The notes under the pieces: model-generated
What the model saw: only the letters and a program-made list of their open reading frames with translations
What the model was told of the DNA's origin: nothing
Database searches by the model: none
NCBI GenBank assembly: GCA_035041965.1
Contig: JAPYMA010000173.1
Location: forward strand, 186,001-250,000
Origin: Anisakis pegreffii
Lineage: Eukaryota; Nematoda; Chromadorea; Rhabditida; Anisakidae
Reading direction: 5' to 3'
Length of the DNA: 64,000 nucleotides
Shown here: positions 54,086 to 64,000 of the stretch, piece by piece
Numbering within the stretch: position 1 is the first letter of the stretch
How the letters are laid out: every line of letters begins with the position of its first letter
Made by a program: the position numbers and the translations under genes

Positions 54086-54660
54086 CCGGAGGTACTACTA
54101 ATAAGGTACTTGATAAGTTTGAGAAATCCATTCAAATGAGAGGAGTGGCATTATAGGTCTTTTCAGTTTCGTGTTAATAGCTATACTGGCATATTACCTG
54201 GATTACCTGGATTGGCCAGGCTATCAAACGTTTGTAACGTTGCTGGCCACAATGCTCGCAATGTTTCCGTTCGCACTGTTTTAGCCTTTATTGTAGCCAC
54301 CCCGCTGGCTAGGCGAGCAGGCCAAGTGAGTACAACCGAGTATTTAATTAGTTGCCGTGAATACTTTGCACAATTAAACGTAGCCAAATACCAATCCAAT
54401 AAATATTCATAAGTCTACAAAATAAGCATTCCGCCGATCGCTAACCGCGATCAACAAAACAACCGCTGCAAAAAAGGCTACAGTTATTCATTTTTATGAC
54501 ATCTGAAAATGTTTATCCTAATCTGAGATATGATATGTCGAAAATGCAGATTTTGAGAAAAACGCAAAACAAAATGTGAGCAACACGAAGATGAACCACG
54601 AAATATAGGTGATGTTACAATGTTAAGCATTGAGTTTTGAACACGCAAACAACCGATGTC
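54086..54660. other. Intergenic, nothing recognised
   Basis: Contains a 9-bp direct repeat (ATTACCTGG) near 54193 and overlapping short frames on both strands at 54180-54412 that show no known domain. No gene is supported. Confidence 0.4.
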
Positions 54661-55940
54661 TCATTACCAGCATTAATTTCACTGCAAAACGATCAGAACC
54701 ATTTCTTTAAAATGTTTTTGCGGTTTTATGTCAACAAAGTTATGTTCTCCGGAATCCTCAGGTTTTACTGAATCGAACGGCGTAAGAAAATTTACATGTC
54801 AAAATTCATTCCAGAGAGTACACGCTAGGCTTGAAGGCTGCAGCCCTTTAGCTTTCAGAGAGCATCAAGAAAATATCTATATCTCCTCAAGCAAGTAGAC
54901 TTCTTCAACAAAATTATGTTTCTAGGAATCATGAGGTTCCGTTGGATCGAATGGTAAAGAGATATCCATATGTGAATGTGCAAATCTCAGAGTATGGCTA
55001 CCTCGAAAATGGCGATCGCTATAGTAATATAGCAAACCATAGTTTGATGCATAGAAATCAATGTATGTAAACCCCGCTGGTTGAGTTAGCTTTAAGAAAT
55101 TAGGTATTCCTACTCAGGAAAGCGATACTGCACAGCAAAATGTATTTTTTTCTGAATATACACATCTTCCTGGATCGAATGGTGAGAAGAAATTCATATG
55201 TTACGGTAGGCTTGAAGGTGTCACACGCATAGCCATGAAGTAGTACAAGGAAAATACCTGTATCCCATCAAGTAAGCAAAACGCTCAGTAAAATATACGT
55301 TTTCCTGAATTCAGAGATTCCGCTGGATCGACTGGTGTACAAATATTCACATGTTACTGGACAAACTTGAGGATACGGTATGCTCGAAGATGGCAAACCG
55401 TATTTCATTAAGAAAATAGCCATATCTCCTCAAGAAAGCAAAATCGCTCGACAAAATATATTTTTCTCTGAAAGTAGAGATTCTGAGCAATCGAATGGTG
55501 CAAAGCAATCCATACGTTACCGGGGAAAGCTGAGGATACTAGTACCTTGAAGATTTTAACGCCTATATTGCTGTATTAATGCATAACATTGATCTATAGT
55601 GATACAACGTGCATTGAATGAGTGCCTCTGCGCTAGTTGAGATGGCTTTAGAAAAATAGCCATATCTGGTCAAGAAAGCAAAATCACTCCGAGAGATGTA
55701 TGTTTTTCTGAATTTAGAGATTCCGCTGGATCGACTGGTGTACAAATATTCATATGTTACTGGGCAAACTTGAGGATACGGTATGCTCGAAGATGGCAAA
55801 CCGTATTTCATTAAGAAAATAGCCATATCTCCTCAAGAAAGCATAATCGCTGTGCAACATATATGTTTTTCTGCATCGAACGGTGTAGAGGAATATCTAT
55901 GTCACGGGAGAAACCTGACAGTACTGTTAGCTTGAAGATG
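54661..55940. repeat. Degenerate tandem repeat, roughly 150-200 bp units
   Basis: A unit with the order AAAATAGCCATATCTCCTCA, GAAAGCAAAATCGCT, ATATATTTTTCTGAA, GATTCCGCTGGATCGAATGG, CATATGTTAC and GAGGATACGGTATGCTCGAA recurs seven or eight times with heavy divergence. 55315-55415 and 55715-55830 are nearly identical, pointing to a recent higher-order duplication of about 400 bp. Non-coding. Confidence 0.8.
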
Positions 55941-58087
55941 GTATTCTTGGGATACTTTGTTGAAGAAACGAATATAATGTACTAAAGTTTTGTTGATTAA
56001 TGTAGTGTGAGTTAGAAATGTTAAGGAATGAATTGTCAAGTGAATGTTAGATGCTGTGGTTGATTTTTTCTAGGTTTAGATTGTGCTCATGTTTGGATTT
56101 TGTGCCTTTTGAGGGTTGTTGTATAATATCTTCGTGCTTTAAAACGTTTATGTGTTTAGAAAAGGTTACCGTTTATGATGTGTTTATGGCAGCTTGTCTA
56201 GTTTGAGAAATGCGTTTGAGTTGTCTTGCGATTTTGGTCATATTGAGAGCAATAGCTGATTTTCTTAAGGTATCTCAAGTGGCTCGGCGGGTCTTGCTTT
56301 AATACACCGCATCTCTATTGATCAATCAACAGATTACTTTAGCAGTATCAGGAGGTCGTCATCTTCAAACTAACGCTGTCCTCAGGTTTGCTGAGTAACA
56401 TACTTATTTCTTCACACCTTCACCTTCCCCGGATTCTTTAGTTACAGAAATATGTTTGTATTGCCCTCATTAATGCAAAAGTTGTATTTACATGCATGCA
56501 TGTGTGGACTGAGAACGAAGCAATTTCAACATCAATTTTTTACATGCAATTTACGCGTGAAAATTTACATTCACGTTTCACAGCTCATCAGTGAAGAAAG
56601 TGGATGATTGGGTGATAATCGTCGTGAAAGTCTGCGGGCTGCACGGTCGTTTGGAGCGATCGTGTATGGTTGGATTTTGTGTAATGGGGTGTTGCTTTGC
56701 GGCTCTTTCGATTGTGCCACTGGCTGCTACGGTGAGGTATGATATCCACACTTGGACAGTTCGAGATTTTTATGGAAATGCTCTCATGCGGTGTTAATGG
56801 ATAATCTTGTAGTAGGCGTTTCAGAAGTGTTTTTTGTGATGAAAGTGCGTTTCCACTCGTGGTAGTGACATCTTTAACCTAATATTTTTATATTTTCAAA
56901 CAATGTTCATACTGATGTGGCATTAACTATACATATTAAAATGGATTTTTTTAGTTTCAATTTGCAAACAGCACTGGCCAATACAAGTGGTCAATTGGGA
57001 AATAAGTTGCTGACAAATGTGTCAGCGCAATTTCAGAATTCCCATCAGAATCAGGCGCAAATCGCCGGAAGTGTCGGCAGGCAATAATCATCAATTGAAA
57101 GTAATTGAAAGTACCCTTGAATACGTATATATCTCTCCGATATCATTCGTTATCGCTTGTGACACTTCTTTTCATCTCTTCTCAATGGTGACATTCAGTA
57201 AAACACTGCAGTTCATAAAACGAACCATTAATACGAATCTTGTCTCGACCATGTTTAACGATCTTAAATCCACTCAATTCAAGTATTTTCATTGTTAGCA
57301 ATCACTGAGTTTGATCCAATAGTTGCCGCACTTATCTGTGTGCTTTCTTTATGTTGTTTCATCTTGAATGCTCAACTGTAATCTTATCCACACTATAATA
57401 CCAAACAATGTTAGAATGCTTTCAAATTTTTCAAATAAATTCTTCGAATCCACACATACTTTGTGTATTTTCTTGATAAATTCATAATACCATCGAATCT
57501 GGACGCTATATCAAAACTTGGCCCAATTACGGATTTCCTCACACTGATATTCTCGCCTCGATTCAGTGAGCATATCCTATGTGCGTGTCTCTTCCGTAGT
57601 TATTAGATTTGCGGAAAAGTTGTTAGCTTCATTCTATGAATCAACCGTCATCAATGTTATAACTGTGAATTTCATGAGGTTGTGTTGTCCAATGAATGAA
57701 TTCTTTACAAATATTTATCATATTACGTACATGATAAAAAATCTTTTACACAGCACAAAATAACGCAATTGAACAACAAAAAAACAATTCAACATATTAC
57801 GCATCATAAAACAAACAATTAAACTCAGCACAATGTGTACATGGAATAGATTCCGATTCTGACGGCTGTCTCATTTCACGGTGTCGATTCAATTTTCACA
57901 ACATTTTCTGAATCCTTTCAATACTTCAACACATTATTTCAATGAGAATTTAGAAACATAATGATGAAAAAATCATCACAAAATATTGAGGACACTGCAA
58001 AGAGATCAATCACCACATGAATGTTTCGGGAGGACAACATATCAAAACATTTGATTAATCGTCAACCCAAAGGCATACAGTCACTGA
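55941..58087. other. Intergenic region between repeats and the ARID4-like gene
   Basis: No certain gene. A short ATG frame at 56941-57087 (MDFFSFNLQTALANTSGQLG...) is polar and Gln/Asn-rich; whether it is used is unknown. An open stretch at 56591-56740 ends in a donor-like ACG|GTGAGG but has no ATG in frame. The 3' untranslated region of the minus-strand gene should occupy part of 57500-58087; no clear AATAAA on the minus strand was picked out. Confidence 0.4.
56941..57087 (+). other. Short open frame, possible small protein
   Basis: 48 codons from ATG, MDFFSFNLQTALANTSGQLG at the start, Gln/Asn-rich end, then TAA. Upstream AATTAAAATG-like context. There is no second copy to compare and no recognised domain. 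Confidence 0.2.
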
Positions 58088-61000
58088 TTAATGCACTATT
58101 TCTTCAATTGTTGCTTGCGAACTTGTTAGTGCTTCTTCCTTCAGTTTCAGTTCCCTTTCGCGCTGCTCTGAAATTGTTTAAATCTCATACTCTAGAATCG
58201 ATCGATGCTCATTAAAACATGGATCTGTTCATCGCCAAAAAGGCAAAATTTGTCATTTCTCAGCTATCATTAACGATAAGTTCACCAAAATGCTCAATTT
58301 CCCTCAAGTCGTATATCACGAAGCATCCATCCATCCACCTCGGCTCGTGCACTACTAACTCACTTCGTTTCTCATTCGTTTTTCGCCATCGTCGATCTAA
58401 CTGTGCCTGTTCAGCGCGTACACTGTGATAGATATCCCTCAGCTCTTGCAGTCGATCTTGCAGATTTGTGATCAACGCTTCACCCGAAAGCGTCTCATCT
58501 AAATTACCCAATCCATCGTCGCGTTAACAGCAAACACAACAACGAGGCACATCAACAATATTCAACGTTCATTCCGCATGTTCATTGTGTTTCTCAATAA
58601 TAAAACATGAAAATAACAGTCGAAAATGTGAAATGAACACACTGGAATGATGATGACGATGATAAAACAAAAACAAAAATGAAATCGATACGGAAAACTC
58701 ACCGATAGGCGATAAGTCGAATTCCTTCTCCAGTTCTTCAGTACTAATATTCTCAAGCGCCATCTTCTGTTGCATTCGTAACTTCAGTGAATGCATACTA
58801 TCCTTCGGGCTCGGACAACCTATTGTTTCATGATGCATCAAATTCATGACACAATCAGCAATGACGATAAAATCAAAACTATCAGCTACACTATCAAGAA
58901 TCACAACTTTGCCCTCTTTTCCCTTCAGTTTCTCTCATGGAAAGTCTCAACATTATCAATAATTTATCAATAATAATAACAGCAAGTCACACAATAATTA
59001 CAAACCACTGAATGATAAGATACTCACCTTCAACGTCACTTCCAGTCTCTTCATCAGAATCACGCGCGTCATCTTCAATACTCCTTCTTGACGGTCTTCC
59101 CGGCCTTCGTTCACTGCCCACCAATGATGAATGTCGATGGCGTTTACGTTTAGCACCTCGAGACGAGCCTTGCTTCTGCGATGGCGCTTGGGGAAGACGA
59201 TGCGATGAGGTAGTAGAACTACGACCGGATAACGAAATCACATGGGATCCTTAAAATTTATCGCTGATTTTACTGTCACCTTAAATATCTACACACGCAG
59301 ATATCCCTAATCCAATTCAAACATCATTTGTAGGTCACATACTCAGTAATATTTGACTTTAATATTTCTTCAATGCGTCTTTGACAAGGATGAAACATTT
59401 TATCGCATTTTGCGTTAATCTCTTCATATACTGATCGATCAACAAAGAGACAATAACAAAACATTTACATTTTCTATTGTGATATGCTTCAAACAGCCAC
59501 CTCTAATATGATCGAGTTTATATGCATAGAAAATAATTTACAGCAACGAACAAATGAGCAGATACTTAACTAATCACTCCTCATCAATAAATTCGCATCA
59601 AACAAAGCGTCCAACCTAAATTACGACCTCCATATCAAATTTTCGTTCATAAAGCCGCACAACTCGTCACCTAACTACTAGAAATTATATCAGAAACTGA
59701 TGTTACACTCAATAATCGACACCAACTCAAACCTTCTTCATCAATATCCCGAGCCGGCGTTTCACCACCGGTTATTTCAGATTCATTGGTGACACTTTCC
59801 GCGTACGACGGTGTCATTTTGCTTTTGATTGTCTCACTTGAAACGGCTGAAAAGAAACACTCAATGAACATTTTCTAATTTCTAACATTACTATGGCAAA
59901 GATCAAACAAAAGAAATGGTTGATGTCAAAAAAAAGAAGAGAATAAACGCGCAAATAGATGAATGGATCAATAATATTATAAACCCAAAATGGACCAAAA
60001 CACAGCTGAACAAACAAAAATTCAGTTGGACAATAATTTTGCTGAAACGATAGTTGAACAGATAAATAACAGACAAGCAAATAAACGAATACTTCGAAAA
60101 GTTTTCAAGTGAAATGCTAAAAATGATACGTGAAAATGAAGTGTTCTTGGTGGGTGACGGCTTATCGGTTACACCCAGTTCTTCACTTTCGTTGATCGCG
60201 ATCCGCATCGGTGCCGTTTCCGCACTTCCGGTTCCGACCGATGACGACGGCACAACAACCGCTTCGTCTTCGACTTTTATCTCCACTCGATGCGATAGTA
60301 ATTCCTACAAAATGAAAAAAAAAACATTTTCTTCGGTAATATTTCATCTCATGCCACATTTTAGTGGGCGATGTAGGAGCAAAAAATTAGCGAAAAAAAA
60401 TGACACACCGGAACAATTGACGGTAAAACGCTCGTAGCCGAGGAGACAATAGTGGATCCAGAGAACGAATCCACTTCTTGCGACCGGATGCTTACCACCA
60501 CTGGCTGACTGCTCCGCACTGAAAGGCTGGCAAACTCGATCGGTTGTACGGCGAACTGCCCAACGGTAGATTCCACCACGCCATCAGCACCTGCAACCAA
60601 CCCTTCGAACATGAAAAAACTGCTGGACATTTGAAGTTTTCTCAAAAATTAAATCCAACGTAATTGAAGAGTTCATAATGAAACAATTTGTGGGAGAAAG
60701 CAGCCACCTTTAAATTACACATCACCACCTTCGAATGCCTATCACAAGAACAACTCGAGATAAACGGAGTGTCTTCGAGTGACGACGATTCAGCGTTGCA
60801 CTGATGATGCGCAGGCTGATAGGCAAGGTAAAAGCATTGAGAAATTCATTTTGCACCCAAATGATGAAATTTTCTTCTAAGTTTGCTGTGATAATTTCCA
60901 AATGGAAGTGCCGACAGTGACTGGAATGAACGTGGAAGCAAAATTACCAGAAGACATCGGCTTAGCAGCAGCAGCTTCAGACTTCACTTCGTCCGCTGAC

Positions 61001-64000
61001 CAAACCGATGCGGTTTGCTGTGCTGAACGAGCACGATCTGGTGAGCGCAATTTCGTTTTCGTGAACGTATAATCACACGAAATGACACTCCTCGATCCTT
61101 CGCCTCCTGTTTCAGAGCACGTACGATGTCGTCTCAATACTTTCGGCTGCGACTCATCTCTATCCACGGTCTAAAGTCAAAAAATTCAAATCTTTCCAAT
61201 ATATCTCCTTCATACTTTTATCCTAAGACGCTACCTTACACATGGAAATTGCTATTTCATAATCATCATCAGTGGCTGGTGGCGAGAAATTTCGCCGACC
61301 AAAACTCGACAACACAATGTAAAAACACTACATTCATCAAGTATTTTCTTCACACTTTCCGTTCCAAGCCATAATCAGAAGAAATAAACGTATTGCACCA
61401 AAATCTCCATTGCTATCAACACCCATAAAGATGGAACAGTGCACCAGTTACTATTTGAAATATCATTTTCAATAATCATCAACTTATCACTACTCTTACA
61501 TCACTATCATAAACTTAATTGTAGTTAGCATTATCAATATTATCATTATCATTACTGTTAGCGACTGGCTGACACTAAACAACTAACTGTAATAATGGCC
61601 TATAACAACATTGTACTATCTTGTTTCGTCTCAAAAAAATTACGAATTAGAATCAAACCCCAAGTGATTTTTTTGATTTTGAAGGCGTCACTGGTTTCAC
61701 TTGTCCAGTAGTAACTTCACTCGCTGGCGACTGTTGTTGTCGACTGAACGTCGTAGTAGTCTGCTTAGGTTTTGCAGTCGATGTTGGAGTTGTTGTTTGA
61801 GAGATTGGTGTTGCTGTTGTTGTTGTGGAGAAATGAGGAGTAATCTGACTAAAGTCTAATGACGAAGATGTTGTGCTCGTTGATGAAGCAGCTGGAGCTG
61901 AGGATGAGGACGACGTAACCGGCGCAATATTCTGATAAGATATCAACGACATTGGTACGGCACTACTTGTTGACGGCATTCCAATGAACGACAGAGACTG
62001 CTGTAGGCTGGACGAAGATGGAATGATTTGCGCTTGTGCTTGTACGAAACCGGACAATACCGGCCGATCCGGTTTCAGTTCCACTGCATCTGGCGCCTAG
62101 AATCATGTCAAGCATCAATCACCTCGCAACACTCACCATAAGTTCTACTTATTTTAATGAAAACTGACATTCTTACAATTAGCAACCAAACGAAGACAAC
62201 TTTTAAGTTTTCATTAGCCAAATTGCCAATATGTTAATTTCAACGTTCGTATGCAAATTACAAATAGCAGGAAAAGAACTGCAAAATAGCATGCGAAAAG
62301 TGTTACTTATCAATCTCTCAAATGATTTAAAGATGCAAAAAGAAAAACACAAAACGTTGTCGCCTCTAGAGACGACTTCTTTTATACATCTAAATAACAC
62401 CACAGCACACGTACCGAAAGCATAACGAACGGAATCGATGTTGTATTCGGTACGACAGTGGTTGGGGCAGTTGTTATGATAATGGTGGTGGTTGTGGTTT
62501 GTGGTGTGGTTGGAAAGGTGGCCGGTGGAAGAACAACATTCGCCGAAGTTATCGCTGTATCGTTGACACTGAACGAAGCAGCAGTCGTTGTGTGAAGAGC
62601 CGATGACTGTGAGAGAATATCATTAACTGTTGTTGTTGCTGCTGCTGTGATTGTTGGTGAGGGAATCATTTCTTCAGACGGCTTCAGTTTGATTACAGTT
62701 TGACCGGGATGATCAGCAGCAGATGAGTTACAGCAAGTTGATGGAGGAGCAAGAGGAGGAGGAGGTATCGCTTTCGTTGCTGCTTTTGTTGTCGTATCAG
62801 ATGCATTCAAAGGCACAGATCGCTCAGATATCATTTGGTTGGACATCTCGATTGTTGAAGAAGACGAAGACACTGCTTGCTGTTGCTCGTTATTCGATGG
62901 CAGTGCATTGCTGGATAGGTTTCGCTGCTGAAATTCCAATGAATCGCTAGCAAAACTTGGTTAAAAACGCAACATAAGTGCAAGAAATCTTGAACGAATC
63001 CCATTTTCGGACCAAAAAACAGAACAGAATTCAATGAATCAGAATGATATTGATGTAGATGCTAAAGGAAACAACTTCAATATCTCCATCACCGTTATCT
63101 GACGATTGCCCACAACAAGATATTTGTAAAGGGAGCACACTGTCAAGTTTTCATGAACTGATATAAAATCAATGTATATTTTTCTATTCAGATTGTACCA
63201 ATACGATAAGCAATCAAAAAAGTCGTTCCAAATAAAACCCTCGTAAAGGATAGAGTTCCTGCTACAACTCTTTCACATTCACCAAATCGTCATTATATTA
63301 ATTGATTTACTGACAATGAGAATATTCTTATATATTTCATAGTTTACTGTTAAGATGTTCAATTTTCGAGCAAAGACGAGGAAATGAAATGAATTCGCAC
63401 CACAACTCCAATTCGTTAAAAATCACTTACGAGTTGTCGTTTCGAGCAGCGTTTTTCGGACTTATTCGACTCCATCGAAGCGGTACGTGAGCGATGCTGA
63501 ACGGAACAGGACGACGTTGAGCAAATCGATGAGGCACTCAGTTGTGCGGTTGGTATTGGGATAGCGGTTGCTGACTGAATCGGTGCTTGTTGTTGCTGCT
63601 GCTGCTGCTGGTGGTGGTAGTGCTGTTGTTCGGTTGTTGATGTGTACAGCTGAGACGAACCAGAAACGAGGCTAGACGTAGTCGAAAATGCTTCAAGTCC
63701 ACCCGATGGTTCGCCAGTTGTGGTACCAGACGAACGTTGCTGTTGCTGGTGTTGTTGCTGCTGCTGATCGTTCTGGGAAGTGGATAGGCGACGACGACTT
63801 CAAACAGAATTTTTATTGTAATTCGGTGTTATTGACGAGTAATTCATTCGATTCAAATCATAAAGAACATGAAGTTTCAACGAAGTTCATTCGAGAAACA
63901 ACTTAAAGAATCTGGCAACTACCTGAACGACGTATATCCAAGAACATCACCACAGCTGAGAGCCTCTGTGGGAAGTGTTGCATCCACGGCACTCGATCGC
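58088..64000 (-). CDS. ARID4/RBBP1-like chromatin regulator, C-terminal twelve exons (partial)
   Basis: Exons in transcript order: 63923-64000 (continues beyond the window), 63431-63797, 62415-62927, 61659-62096, 60948-61170, 60496-60590, 60175-60304, 59733-59846, 59028-59249, 58703-58819, 58364-58498, 58088-58167. All junctions are GT-AG and all phases agree, giving about 836 residues before the TAA at 58088-58090. Most of it is low-complexity: poly-Gln near 63600 and 63740, and Ser/Thr-rich stretches. An AT-hook-like ERRPGRPSRRS lies at about 59095. The end is a helical segment LQDRLQELRDIYHSVRAE, then QLDRRWRKTNEKR and KQRERELKLKEE. This resembles the C-terminal coiled coil of ARID4A/B, which act in SIN3-HDAC repression. 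The Tudor, ARID and chromo-barrel domains would lie to the right. Family assignment rests on that one segment. Confidence 0.6.

Noticed and set aside
54181..54412. Overlapping frames on both strands
   Set aside because: No domain, no splice pattern, and bordered by satellite repeats.

Overview
The window looks like nematode nuclear DNA. It is AT-rich, introns are short, and splice acceptors are almost all of the (T)TTTCAG type. The repeats are a typical invertebrate mix: an RTE-type LINE, BEL/Pao retroelements with env, hAT elements and a Maverick/Polinton. Species cannot be named from the sequence. No tRNA, rRNA or CRISPR array was recognised. Calls rest on reading the sequence and on remembered family motifs; no database search was run.

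Layout. (1) 1-2075: an RTE-like LINE on the minus strand, cut by the window edge and lying in an intron of the next gene. (2) 2.1-32.6 kb: a tandem array of three related multi-exon genes for seven-transmembrane proteins (exons at 2437-4113, 10436-13646 and 24900-28099). The long spacers between them are also duplicated and share a small 41-codon ORF block. The spacers have taken up insertions that can be timed by comparing copies: a BED-finger hAT element with an 8-bp target duplication (13790-15546), a deleted BEL/Pao element (about 15982-18360), a second hAT-like element (21430-22703), a GC-rich repeat island and a 317-bp MITE (32251-32567). (3) 32.7-43.5 kb: a patchwork of BEL/Pao pieces in both orientations, one 1.2-kb solo LTR and a Maverick DNA-polymerase fragment. 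(4) 43.5-53.5 kb: a decayed Maverick with most of the expected gene set on the minus strand (packaging ATPase, integrase, penton-like minor capsid, small basic virion protein, major capsid, adenain-like protease, DNA polymerase B). Its protease/polymerase end has been duplicated into a near-perfect palindrome of about 2.8 kb centred at 45576, and one arm later received a second solo LTR. (5) 53.5-58.1 kb: satellite-like repeats and intergenic DNA. (6) 58.1-64.0 kb, minus strand: the last twelve exons of a host gene, phase-consistent throughout, whose C-terminal coiled coil resembles ARID4/RBBP1 chromatin regulators.

How it fits together: the only convincing host genes are the 7TM cluster and the ARID4-like gene. 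Between them lies a transposon nest in which Pao, Maverick and solo LTRs interrupt each other. The 7TM copies show patchwork similarity that suggests gene conversion. The Maverick palindrome is the most unusual structure here.
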